Below are positions 23,066-34,318 of a stretch of DNA of 64,000 nt, piece after piece. The stretch's first letter is position 1; the number at the start of each line of letters is the position of its first letter. The DNA comes from Rutpela maculata. Lineage: Eukaryota > Arthropoda > Insecta > Coleoptera > Cerambycidae. The stretch covers positions 136,632,677 through 136,696,676 of the forward strand of contig OW386290.2 in assembly GCA_936432065.2 (NCBI GenBank), read 5' to 3'. Below the pieces are notes generated by a model that worked only from the letters and a program-made list of their open reading frames with translations, had not been told where the DNA came from and made no database searches. The translations under genes were made by a program, and so were the position numbers.

Positions 23066-23257
23066 TACAGGGTGATTCATATGGAATTGGTAATATTTTA
23101 CCTGCAGATTCTATAGTGGAAAATATGATTTTTTTGCTTAATAACTGGGGGTCAAATATTAATATTTACTCAAATACAGGGTGTTAAAGTTATAAAAATA
23201 ATTCAGTAATGTTGTTATATTTGAGTTATTTTTTCAGACATAACATAAAAGTCGGTA

Positions 23258-24539
23258 CAATAGGCCCTTTGCATGTGCCATATATTTTAAATTAATTTAT
23301 ATATATATTAATATAGTGTTACTAAATATTAGCAATTATCAAATCTGTTTTCATAATTTCTAACTGGAAAATATTTAAATCACCGACTAATATCCAGGAC
23401 GAGGGGCGTGTCTGAGAACACACTCATATTGGACGTGACGTCATCTAACAGTATATCTCTGAGAGTGCGATGATTCGGACATATAATTCGTGCAGTTTGC
23501 GGTTATTTCCTAAAATTATTTAGTTGTATTCGGTCCGTGATATTAAATTCTAGTGTGTATTAAGTGTACCATATTTAAAAGGGCTTAACCTGTTTTAAAC
23601 ATGACTGAAAAAGGTTATTTCAAAGGTTAATCGGATAATTACGGCTTACGCTTGCCGGGTGTATCCCATATGCTACTGCGCCACAAAAATATTCATAAAA
23701 AAGAAACTAGATGAAATTTTTTTTTTCAAAAACTTCTCCTGTTTCTTGGCTTCAGTTGCTTCGCTGCATGTATATTAAAATCTGCAAAAATAAAAAAGTT
23801 TGGCGCTTAGTCAAAATATGAGTACATTCTTAGCGAAGTAATAAGTTGATTATTATTTAAAGAAAATAATAAACAATAATCAATAGAAACAAAAAGACCA
23901 TTGGAAGCGCTTATTTGTGTACTTGAATTTAAAAAAAAATCAGATCGATAGCTCGATTAGATTTGGCGGTGTAAATGTTAAAAAACACGATTTTTATAAT
24001 GTCAATTTCTCGAAATAAAAATATCTTTACCACATTCCGGTTTTCGGTTACGGTTAGGAAAAATTCATAATTACGGTGCGGTTTCCGGTTAGGGTTTCGG
24101 TTAAAATTAAATTCATACTTGTAGGGACCGAAAATGAAATTTGTTTCTGCTCGGTTTCGGTTTTCAGAGCACCGTTAATTTGGTTTTCGGTTTTCAAAAC
24201 GGCGCCAATCCGGTTTTCGGTTACGGTTTCGATTAGTGTTAGAAAAAAATCTTAATTATGGTGCGGTTTTCTGTTACGGTTTCGGTTCGGTTACGGTCCC
24301 AGCTATCAAGATATTACAACATCTATAAATAGAATTAATTTAAAATGTACGCTAGCGCTGTTACATGACGTCACGCGTTATTTGTGTGCCTAACGGGTTT
24401 ATTCAAACTTTAATGTTGAATACCATTTGTAAAAGAAAAAATAAGAAAAAATCCTTTACACACTGTGTTTTGTATTAAGTGAAGATTCTAAAAGTACTGA
24501 GAAAAATACTAAAATTATATTTTTTGCAAGGGGACTATT
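23258..24539 (+). mobile_element. Family B (hAT-like, non-autonomous), copy 1
   Basis: It starts CAATAGGCCCTTTGCATGTG and ends TGCAAGGGGACTATT, matching the better-defined copy at 49534-50656 along most of its length. It contains an extra CGGTTTTCGGTT-rich stretch (24037-24300) absent from the other copies. It lies inside the left arm of the CAGGGTG element. A clean 8-bp duplication is not seen here. Confidence 0.65.
24037..24300. repeat. CGGTTTTCGGTT-type low-complexity repeat
   Basis: Irregular repeats of CGGTTTTCGGTTACGGTT within family B copy 1. Confidence 0.7.
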
Positions 24540-25389
24540 AGGTTTTTTGACGTGAGAAAATCGAACAAGCTATCCCCCCTTTTTTGTTAAATAATGGTTG
24601 AATAAAAAATTTGCAGTGAGATTACAAATGAACGAAGTGCAAAAAAGTTATAACGGATTCTGTTAAACCAAGATAGCTTACGTCGCGCCCTCTATGCGAT
24701 ACACCAAAAATAATGGCTTATTCGATTTTATCACATCAAAAAACCTAATTGTACCGACTTTTATGTCTATGTGTGCAAAAATAACTGAATTATTTTAATA
24801 AGTTTAAGATCCTGTATCTCAGTAAGTATTATTATTTAACCCCCAGTTATAAAGCAAAAAATTAATATTTGCCGCTATAGAATCTGCAGGTAAAATTTTA
24901 CCCATTCCTTATGAATCACCCTGTATACATTTAAAAAATACAAATACCTTTCGTTGGTAACATTAGTTCATTGGTAATAATAATATAATAATAATATTTA
25001 TTACGGATATTTGTTTACTATTTGCACTTAATCTATAAACAAATTTTACATTACAATAAATATTGACAAAGTCGACAGAAGGTTATTGATAATGATATAT
25101 GAATATTAATATTAATACATATTACAAAATAGTATATTATGCAATGAAAGCTATTTGTCATAATGAATGCGAGTGTCTTAATAGCCATTAAATGTGAGTT
25201 GCATACACTATTTTTTCTACGACCAGTCATAATAAAATAGAAAATTAACACTTCATTTCTGAAATTTATGAGTGAAATTATTAAGAAATGAGCAGTTTGA
25301 CAAATGGTTTTCGACAGGACCACCGCCGAACCATACTTTACGGTTTGAATAGATTTCATAATCGTATTTTAAATATTGCTTAAAGAGTG

Positions 25390-27190
25390 TTTAAAATATC
25401 TACTAAATGTAAATACTAAAGTTTTTGAATGTATTTTCAAATATGTACATATTTAAATAAAAGACTAATAAAATATTGAAAGTATTTCAAATACTTTTCG
25501 AGAGTATTTAAAATAGTAAATACAATATATTTATATATATTAAAATAATGTATTTTCAATACATATATTTTTAAATAAAATACCGAGTAAAATGCTAATA
25601 AAATATTTAAAATATATCTATAGAGATAATGATTGTACAAATATAAAAAACATACAGGTCGGATTGAGAATGTCCTCTTTTTTTAAATTTTATGTCTGTC
25701 TGTCTGTCAAAAATAGTACCATGTTTCAGAGTAGAATCTTACTTTTCAAAAAACTGTAATTAAAATCGATTCCTTGTGGAGCTAACCAATTTAAAAATGA
25801 CTTGCGCTATTGAGCACTGGCGCCCTAGGCGGAAATAGATAACACACCCAGCGAAACTAGTAAAATTGTTATAGAGTAAATTTTGGATAGTATCTTATTT
25901 GGTGTTTTAAATACTAACTAAATAGTATTTTATCTCATGTATTTAAAATACTTTTTTCGATATTTTTAAATACAAGGAAATTTCAAATTTTTGTATAATA
26001 TGAAATTCAGATTTTCACATTAACCGCATACAGCATGGCATGTGATCGAAAACAAAATAGTATCCGCCTGTCTTCTTCTTCTTCTCTGGATTCCATTTCT
26101 CCTTGCTAAGTTAAATTACCTATTACCCTAGAATAACTATTTATGTTTCATTTACTTGCTTACTTACACCTTTGCTATTATTTTTATAACTATGGAGTTT
26201 TATTTTCGTTACAATGGTTCAAATAAAATACTTTTTAAAAGAGCATTTTTTTCATTCGATGTTTAGTACTTTCTTAGTTTTTCAAAATATTTTTGTTTAA
26301 AATATTTTATTAATATTTTACTCAGTAGTTTATTTAAATACATAAGTATGTATTGAAAAATATATTTTTGTAAAATATATATAAATATATTGTATTTACT
26401 ATTTTAAATACTCTCGAAAAGTATTTGAAATAAGTACTGCAGTATTTTCAATGGTTTATTAGTATTGTATTTAAATATGTACATATTGCAAATACACTTA
26501 AAAAATTTAGTATTTGATAGGTGTATTTTAATACTCTTTAAACATTATTTAAAATACCACAATATTTCAAATATTTTATTAGTATTTTACTCGGTTTTTA
26601 TTTAAATATGTATTGAAAATAAAATACATTTTTTTAAATATTTAGTATTTAGTATTTTAAATACTCTCGAAAGGTATTTAAAATACTGCAATACTTTAAA
26701 TGTTATATTAGTATGTTATTTAAATATGTATTATTTAATATTTTAAATATTCTCGAAAAGTTTTTAATATTTTATTAGTATTTTATTTAAATATGTATTT
26801 ACTTTATACTATTTATTAAATATTTATCATTTAATATTTTAAATATTCTCAAACAGTACTTGGAGTAAGTATTTTAAATATATCTTATTTAAATATGTAT
26901 TGAAAATATTTGGTGTTTAATATTTTAAATAATTTCAAAAGTATTTGATACTATTGCATCTGAAAATATTTAAAACGTTATTATTATTATTACAGTATTT
27001 ATTAAATATTTAGCATTTAATATTTTAAATACTCTCAAACAGTACTTAAAATATTGCAGTATTTTAAATGTTTTATTAGTATCTTGTTTAAATATGTATT
27101 GAAAATATTTAGTATCTAATATTTTAAATAACCTCAAAAGTATTTGATACCACTGTATCTGAAAATATTTAAAACATACTAAAAACATAA
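25390..27190. repeat. AT-rich minisatellite, unit about 90-130 bp
   Basis: Repeated blocks contain TATTTTAAATACTCTCGAAA, AGTATTT, TTTTATTAGTATTTTATTTA and AAATATGTATTGAAAATA. Blocks on the plus strand run from about 26275 to 27180. The part at 25390-25620 is in the opposite orientation. A less regular stretch (25650-26270) separates them. Long minus-strand readings across it are artefacts of the repeat. Confidence 0.75.
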
Positions 27191-27229
27191 TATAATATAA
27201 TATACAAGCACGACAAACATTTTTTTCAC

Positions 27230-27450
27230 TAAACTCAAAGTTGCTGGAAAAGGAAACTAACAACGTATATAAAATAGACGGCAATAACAACTGTAGCAGT
27301 ACATATATCGGGCAAACAAAACAATACCTATATAAAAAAATATACACACACAAATATAATAAATATAAAAATATTAAACGAGAATTCGTGAGCACCACAA
27401 AACATGCTTTAGAACATAATCACAGCTTTAACTTTAACAGTATTAAAATT
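27230..27450 (+). pseudogene. Penelope-like element GIY-YIG endonuclease fragment
   Basis: The plus-strand reading NNVYKIDGNNNCSSTYIGQT, then KQYLYKKIYTHK and STTKHALEHNHSFNFNSIKI, matches the GIY-YIG endonuclease at the C-terminus of Penelope-like retroelements: VYKI takes the place of GIY, STYIGQT is YIG, and the HALEHNHSFNF block is a typical C-terminal feature. The frame is open, and the family match is lost at about 27450, after which another repeat follows. The reverse transcriptase that should lie upstream is missing. In a full element this nuclease nicks the target DNA to prime copying. Confidence 0.8.
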
Positions 27451-27769
27451 TTGTTCAGCCCACGAGAACTCCGCAGTCGATGCTTATGGTGCTGGCCAAA
27501 TCAGATATTTTGCGATGTAAATAATAGCTGGTATAATAAAACCGGTTTAAATTCAAGCGAAGGTAGGTATGAACTTGTGCAGTCTTCAACCCGGAATGTC
27601 GGATTGCAAGATTCTTTGAAATAACTTGATTGTTTGACCACGTATAACTTAAAAATGGCCAAATCGGTTCTAACAAACCTGTTCAACATCTATGCATTTA
27701 GGCTAGAGTGGGTATAATATAGTGATCGTAAAATATAAGTAAATCTCCTAAAAGCTTGTCCCGTAGTAG

Positions 27770-28060
27770 AGTATATAAGCCGGAGCTCCAAATCCCCCAT
27801 CCTTAGGATGTCATATGGGAGGAGGCGAGGGGAAAGCGGTGAGTCGTAGGTGCGGGGGAAGTAGCGAGGGAAGAGTTGAGCACATCCGGTGCGTCATAGG
27901 GTGATTCATAGATGAAATATAGGGTTGGAGGAGAAGTGATTGTGGTGGACAATTCTGATAACTAATAGGGTGAATTATATGTGTTGGGGGAAGGATTGAG
28001 GGAGAAGTGGTGTTTAGGTCCGAGCTGGACGAGCACTTCCGGTGCGTCAATATGATGAAA
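27770..28060. other. G-rich segment with partial direct repeat
   Basis: Higher G content than the surroundings. (T/C)CCGGTGCGTCA is followed by a GATGAAATATA-like motif twice (near 27885 and 28038). No gene recognised. Confidence 0.5.
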
Positions 28061-28245
28061 TATATCGGTAACTAGCGCACGTCCAAAGACGATAACTGAT
28101 GGGGGTGACATGGCAATTTATAGCTTTTCGTTAATGTTACATTTTACTTTTAATTGGATATGGACATTAATAAATATATATTTGAAACAGTTTTTATTAC
28201 CTAATAAAAAAGACACACTATACATTAAATACATGTTTTTGATCT

Positions 28246-28430
28246 TACAGTCAATATGTACGATCTCCCAATGATGCTCGGGCTGAGCGGGTCACTGGCG
28301 AAACCGTGTGAGGGTGTAGTTGGGGTTACTGGCTCTGGGACCAGTGGACTGTAGGGATTTTTGTTGTTGTGGTAAAAACCAATCCTGGAGGCAGCCTCAC
28401 CTCCTAATTGTGGCTTGGAAAGATTGGTTA
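28246..28430 (-). other. Coding-like minus-strand segment, unrecognised
   Basis: The minus strand is open for about 60 codons with protein-like composition: GGEAASRIGFYHNNKNPYSP, then PEPVTPTTPSHGFASDPLSP. It is followed by GTAAGA (minus strand, 28248 downwards), a plausible splice donor. GC content is clearly above the flanks. A second frame across the same sequence is also largely open, so this may instead be part of a repeated element. I cannot name it. Confidence 0.35.
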
Positions 28431-28804
28431 AATGAGTACAACAAGTAATTAGTTGAGACTGATTTATTTAAGAAAATAAAATTCTATTTATACTAAATGG
28501 CAATAATAAACATAATAACAAATCGTAAAAACAATTAATTATACGTTACACATGAAATATTAAACTTGTCCTAGAAATTATGCCAACTATAGAAATGCAA
28601 TGTTTGCAATTGATTACATACTTTGCTGACATTGTTTATAGTTAATGTTTATGTAGATTGCAATACGAAATAACTAATATATGTCGAAAGTAGGATACAA
28701 TAACAATAAGAAATTAAATTATTTGAAATGATAAAAAATGCATGTTTAAGAGATTAAACACAATACATATTAGTACGGAGCCAACGATACTTTTAGTTGC
28801 TATA

Positions 28805-29500
28805 CAGGGGGATTTACCATGACATGCGGAATATTTATCAGTAGGTTGTTTCCACCGAAAGGAGTTAAAAAATGAAAAAAAACAAAAACATATGACCAAA
28901 AAAATTACCTTATTTTTTTTTATAGAAATGCGCCGCCAATGACTTTAACCAATCTGACGTAACGCGGTACAACTATATCACTTCCCCTCCCCCTTTATCA
29001 AACTTGGGATTGACACCATTGACAGCAAAGCTGGAGAGGTAAAAGTGACTTTTTGCTTTTAATCAAATCACACTACAAAAATACCGAAATAAGTCGAAAA
29101 GACATTGACCCTATGCTAGTGAACTCTACAATAACAAGTAGATATAAGACATATTTACTTAAACCCGTCGATATCACAAAAACACCAAACTTCGGCGGTA
29201 CTTTGTACCTGCCAGTATCCTGTTTGTTCGACTGAAAGCAAAAAACGCGGCACTTTGACCACACGCGCCAGCTTAACTTTTTATGCCAATTAAGGAAATG
29301 TAAAAAACATCTTCGATATGTTCTTTCCCAAGTAAGTTCATTGCCCTATCATACCGACCACAGACAAGTAGCAGTAGCATATCTTTGCAAGTTTTAATGC
29401 AAAAAAATGACTAAATTACCTCGGATCACTCTAAAATTTTGCAGGAACTTTCCCACATAGAAGACATTTTATTTTCCGCATGTCGTGGTAAATTACCCTG
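28805..29500. mobile_element. Family C TA-flanked element, copy 1
   Basis: About 696 bp starting CAGGGGGATTTACCATGACA and ending GTGGTAAATTACCCTG, flanked by TA (28803-28804, 29501-29502). Terminal inverted repeats are about 28 bp. The sequence is closely similar along its whole length to 33630-34318. No coding capacity. The ends and TA suggest a Tc1/mariner-mobilised element. Confidence 0.8.
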
Positions 29501-30001
29501 TATATGTTTAAACTTTGTTTATTTTTTTCGATCATATTTATGTAACTTATCCACAAAACAAACTCCTGCTATGTCGTTAGCAGGCTAACGCTTGGCAGCA
29601 GAATTTTGATTAGTTAAAAAAAGTGTTACTGCTATACGTGTTTAAAGTTGATATTGAAATTTGAAGTTTGAAATTTTACTTTTTACACATTACACACTGT
29701 TGAGATTATAATAATAATAGATAATCATAGATGTAAAGAAAACCAATGATAAAGTTTTCTAAATAATCATGGAATGGTGGAATGATTCGCCTTTGCCATT
29801 TCATTCGAAGATGAATGTGTATTTTTAACCGACACCAAAAACTTCAAGGTGGGCGAGGTTCACTTCAATCCCTATGTTTATTTTTTTATGATTATTTTTT
29901 ATTTTAATTAATTTTTAGTAACTTTTTTTTTAAAGGCGGTTTGATTTTTCCACAATATGTCGCTATGTATATGCTAAATAAATAAGAGTGCTTTCTTCAG
30001 T

Positions 30002-30560
30002 AGATATGTTGGATATGTTTTTTGGATATGTCTCCCAGTATTTCATTGCGTGTGTTTCGATCCTTCTTGTTATTGTTTTTTCTCCTATTAATATTGACGT
30101 TTTCGGTCATTCTTTTGGTACTGTTGTTTTTGCAAGTAGTTAGACGATGTCCCTTTCAGCTCTTCTTAGACTTCTTCTCTTGGCTTTTGCTTTGTCCATT
30201 GATCTGCCTTTGATGAGTATTGTCTAGTGGTTTTCCAATGTGTTTTTCTAATTAGAGCAGGAATTGTGTATAGTATTTATATCCTACTCTGTAGAGTGGT
30301 ATTTTTCTGGAAACATCTATATTCTGTGGCGAGTTGGTTTTGGGAAGGGGTACTTGTATGTTCGCGTTCTATTCCGTAGATAGGGTATGATTTCCATCCA
30401 TGCACTAGTGATCCTTTCTAAGGTTTCCTGCTTTAGCCTTTCCGGACAATAGTGTATTGACTCGTTATTCTGTTTATTCCAGGTGCAGTGTTTCTTCTAG
30501 CTCTAGCTATTATTTTTAGCAGTTAATTGTTTGATGGTGGCTTGCCCAAAGGCCAATGGT
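30002..30560 (-). pseudogene. RTE-like LINE fragment, decayed
   Basis: The minus strand near 30480 reads ARRNTAPGINRIT, the first reverse-transcriptase motif of RTE-like LINEs (KAPGxDxIT). The plus-strand sequence at 30002-30060 and 30525-30560 is also similar to 56545-56600 and 57131-57160, where the same kind of LINE is better preserved. Frames are broken throughout. Confidence 0.45.
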
Positions 30561-30960
30561 CTGTTTCTTTTATTAATTATGTACTTTGTTTATTTGTGTT
30601 CCCTTCTTCCAATTTCTTATTCTAATGTTGCAATTGTATCTTCTAATGTGCGTATTCTTGTTCCTTCTACATCTTTTCAGATGTCTGATGTCTGGTTTGG
30701 TTTAGTAATTGCCTTGCTGATTCTTTGCTTCCGAAGAGTTTCCTGCATTTTTTCTCGTCATGGCTTCTGTCCGCTTATTTTTTTTCTTTCAGTGCTTCTT
30801 TTTGTGGCCTTTGTCTTTTTTAGTTGTTTATCCTGATATTGACATTTTAATGGAAATATTTTTTCGGTCTTGTACTCTTGTACCCAAAAAACTGGTTTCT
30901 AAAGTATATCAGTCTGATTGTTAGTTGAAAAGAAATTTTTGATATTCCAATACAATTTGG

Positions 30961-31149
30961 TACTGTCGTGAGCAAAAAAAATAGGACAACTATTTTTTTT
31001 CTAATGTAAATCTGTCTCCATTTGCACACTTCCAATGAATTTTGACAAATATCTGACAATGTCACAAAAATTAAACTTAGCTGTACACAACTAGATTTTA
31101 GCAAAAATATGTTATAAGACTTGTCCCATTTTTTTTGGGCACGACTGTA
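30961..31149. mobile_element. TA-flanked MITE with CTGTCGTG ends
   Basis: The left end reads TACTGTCGTGAGCAAAAAAA and the right end, reversed, TACAGTCGTGCCCAAAAAAA, giving inverted repeats of about 27 bp that include the flanking TA. Length 189 bp. CAGTCGTG-type ends are common in Tc1-related elements. Confidence 0.75.
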
Positions 31150-31185
31150 CGTGCCTGAACATTCATTTCAAAAGCATCGCCAAAT

Positions 31186-32005
31186 CTATAATACCGTAAA
31201 GAGTGAGCTTATCGTTACTGTCTTCTTTCTCTTCTTATTTTTCTTCTTCTTTCTCCTCGTCTTCCTCCTCCACTCGAATCGTACTATTAGTGCGAAGGGC
31301 TGTCTAGACAGTTCGCAGCAAATGTTTCTAGACCCACATCTCGAAAACATCAATACGCCGTCTGCTTCCTTAATGGCGTAAAGAAAGGTGGATAAAGCTA
31401 GGGCGTTAGTAAGTCTGATATTTGTACATCTCAAATTTTGGTCCAACTGGCAAGTTGCCGACCTTACCATCTGTATTCTTCGCCGAATCTCATATTCGCA
31501 GATTGCCCGTATTATCTATGTGTTCCAAATTATACCATCTTGTTTACTACCTCAGAACATCGAAATTAATAATAAACTGGAACGTGCACTCAATGCTTTA
31601 GGTATACGAAACCACTGAAGCAGAAAGAGAAACTTGCGTGCACTATTCTGTCCTTTTCTGACAAGATCTGACGTTAACCATCTGTACATAGGTCGAAAAG
31701 AAGGATGGAATAGTGCACACAAGTTTCTCTCTCTGAGTCACTTTCTGTAATCGAGTGCACATTCTAGTTTGCTATTAATTTCGATGCCTCAGAGTCACCG
31801 CAATGGTTAACATATCTGTATGGTTATCATTTGTTTAGTCTACAAGTATAATTTTCATTTTGTTGCAATTTACACTTAAACCATAATCAGAGCTTATCGT
31901 GTAAAGCCTACCCAATAGGTGAATGAGATTATCTTCGATAGCTGTAACTAAAATAGTATCATCTGCATATCTAAAGTTAGAGATCTGTATACCACCGGCA
32001 TTACG
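31186..32005 (-). pseudogene. RTE-like LINE reverse transcriptase fragment
   Basis: The minus strand reads ISNFRYADDTILVTAIEDNL, then SSDYGLSVNCNKMKIILV (31975-31850). This is the catalytic YADD box and the following motif of RTE/BovB-like LINEs. Further on (31420-31330) it reads NIRLTNALALSTFLYAIKEA and FSRCGSRNI, the thumb region. Stops and frameshifts occur between the parts. The N-terminal endonuclease is missing. It abuts a plus-strand LINE at about 32005. Confidence 0.75.
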
Positions 32006-33257
32006 AAATACTAATGGAAAACCCTCTTAGTGAGCGTCAATATGCATACAAGCCAGGAAAGTCAACAGACCTCGCGCTGGATGATTTAAATAGGCTACTG
32101 ATAAAGTCATTAGATGACAGAGAAATGGCAGTGACATTTCCAGATATAGAAGGAGCGTTCAATAACGCGATAACGCAATCTCTAACGAATGCTTTGTTAA
32201 ATAGAGGAGTCCCAACAGTACTCTGCCAGTGGATTAAAGCCAGCCTAGAAAAGAGGATAATAGTATCCAATCTAGGCGAGGCTAACCTCGAGGCAAAAGT
32301 GAGTACAGGCTGCCCTCAAGGAGGGGTATTATCTCCATTGCTGTGGGCAATCCTTGTTGACGAACTCCTCCGAATTTTCGCAGAAGACTTTTGCTGCCTA
32401 GGATATGCTGACGATCCAGCGATAGTAGTCAAGGGGCGATTTGCGATACGATATCAGAGCGTTCACTAAACATTGTCGAGAGGTGGTGTAGTGAGGAAGG
32501 ACTTTCCATAAATCCTTACAAAACTAGTCGTCAGCTTTACACGGAAAAGGGCCTTGGGAGGCCTAAAACCCCCAAGGCTCAATGGAGTGGAAATTCCATT
32601 TACCAGCGAGGTTAAATACCTAGGAGTAATTTTAGACCAAAAGCCCACATCTAAAAAGTCACACAGAAAGCAACCATTGCCCTGGGAAGGTGCAGGCAGA
32701 TGTGTGGAAATAACTGGGGGTTAAACCCCAAGATGACCCTATGGTTATACACTAGGGTGGTAAGACCCATGGTAACCAATGGATCGGTGGTATGGTGGAC
32801 CAAGACACTGCAGCTTGAAGCAATAAGGCTATTAAGTGGCGTACAAAGGCTTGCTTACCTGTGCGCCACTGAGGCCATAAGAACTGCTCCCACGGAAGTC
32901 CTTTTAGATAATGGTAGGTCTTCTAACTGGACACTGTAGGCTTAATAGACATATGAATCTAATGGGTCTGGCAGAGGATGCAACATGCAGATTCTGTCAA
33001 GAGGAAGAGGAAACCTCAGTACATGTGCTATACCATTGCGAAGGCCTGACTGAGGTTCCAACTACTTGGCGAAGAGAAACCAAGGGCAGATAGCTATACC
33101 AAGGAGCTCTTATCAAGGCTATGGAGTCTGATACAAAAGACAAAGCTGGATAAGGAGCTCTAAGTAAAATAGACAAGGGGTGCCACAATAGATCCATGGG
33201 GGACGCGGTGGTCAAGGCCAATCAGCCAACTCTTCCAAATCTAATCTAATCTGATCT
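32005..33257 (+). pseudogene. R1/I-type LINE ORF2 with the RNase H region deleted
   Basis: The open part 32014-32469 holds LSERQYAYKPGKSTDLALDD, FPDIEGAFNNA, GCPQGGVLSPLLWAILVDEL and LGYADDPAIV, i.e. reverse transcriptase motifs including YADD. After frameshifts it continues with EGLSINPYKT, VKYLGVILDQK and WLYTRVVRPMVTNGSVVWW (32740), QRLAYLCATEAIRTAP (32840), and then jumps to VGLLTGHCRLNRHM and CRFCQEEEETSVHVLYHCEG (32915-33045). The RNase H domain that should lie between EAIRTAP and LTGHC is absent, so an internal deletion lies at about 32890-32915. The 3' end has a TAATC-type repeat tail near 33236-33257. Confidence 0.82.
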
Positions 33258-33494
33258 ATCACCGTGCCATGACTTGATTTTCTCATTTGTTAGATCAAAA
33301 CTGGTATATGCATCAGTTGTTTGATGTTCCGAATATAATGTGCAAATCGGTTGACTAGAATCAGTGCAAAGAAAGTTTCTAAAACTGCTGTGGTTCAAAT
33401 CTGAGAGTTTTTGTATTTCACGTATATTCTCCAGACAGTGATACTTAGCTTTTACTTTTGGCAACCATGCACAAACATTCTCTCTTGAACGCAC
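33258..33494 (-). other. Coding-like minus-strand segment, unrecognised
   Basis: The minus strand is open for about 75 codons with balanced composition, including ENVCAWLPKVKAKYHCLENI and SSFRNFLCTDSSQPICTLYS. It is preceded on the minus strand by TTTTTACATCTAG, which resembles a splice acceptor, and is cut off at 33258 where the LINE tail begins. It could be an old host exon or an unknown transposon fragment. Confidence 0.3.
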
Positions 33495-33629
33495 TAGATG
33501 TAAAAATTATTACAACAGTTGTCACAACTTGTCATAACTGATATATTTAGTTCCAATCTAGATACACTCAAGCTAGTACCAAGCATTAACGATCTTTTAT
33601 TGAGCGTAAGCAAATCTCTGTTCTATATA

Positions 33630-34318
33630 CAGGGTGGTCTACCATGACATGCGGAAAATTTATCAGTAGGTTGTCCCCACCGAAAGGAGTTAAAAAAATG
33701 AAAAATTAAAAAAATATGATCAAAAAAATTACCTTATTTTTTTGTCGAAATGCGCTGCCAATGACTTTCACCAATCTGACGTAACGCGGTACAACCATAT
33801 CACTTGCCCTCCCCGTTTATCAAACTTGGGATTGACAGCAAAGCTGGAGAGGGTAGAAGTGACTTTTTGTTTTAATCAAACCACACTACAAAAATAGCAA
33901 AATACGTCGAAAAGACATTGTCGACCTTATGATAGTGAACTCTACAACAAGTAGATATAAGGGATATTTACTTAAACCCGTCGATAATACAAAAACACCA
34001 AACTTTGGCGGCACTTTGTACCTGCCGGTGTCCTGATTGTTCGACCGAAAGCAAAAAACGCGGCACTTTGACTGCACGCGCCAGCTTAACTTTTTATGTC
34101 AATTAAGGAAATGTAAACATCTCCGAATATTTTCTTCCCCCAGTAAGTTCATTGCTCTATACTGACTACAGACAAATAACAGTAGCGTATGTTTGCAACT
34201 TTTAATGCAAGAAAAATTACTAAATTAGCTCGGATCACTCTAAAATTTTGCAGGGACTTTCCCACATGCAAGACTAGTACACCATTTTATTTTCCGTATA
34301 TCATGGTAAATCACCCTG
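33630..34318. mobile_element. Family C TA-flanked element, copy 2
   Basis: 689 bp, starting CAGGGTGGTCTACCATGACA and ending GGTAAATCACCCTG, flanked by TA (33628-33629, 34319-34320). It is in the same orientation as copy 1 and about 4.8 kb from it. Numerous point differences and small indels separate the copies. Confidence 0.82.

Larger units (their letters stand above)
23068..24923. mobile_element. TA-flanked long-TIR element with CAGGGTGATTCAT ends
   Basis: The ends CAGGGTGATTCATATGGAAT (left) and its inverted form at 24923 are flanked by TA (23066-23067, 24924-24925). The arms continue for at least 190 bp (to about 23262, and from about 24743). The left arm resumes at about 24536 with AGGTTTTTTGACGTGAGAAA, matched by inverted sequence near 24715-24747. 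The intervening 23258-24539 is a family B copy. No coding sequence was recognised. Confidence 0.75.

Noticed and set aside
26970..27398. 142-codon minus-strand frame
   Set aside because: Its composition reflects the AT-rich minisatellite, and it overlaps the better-supported Penelope fragment on the other strand.
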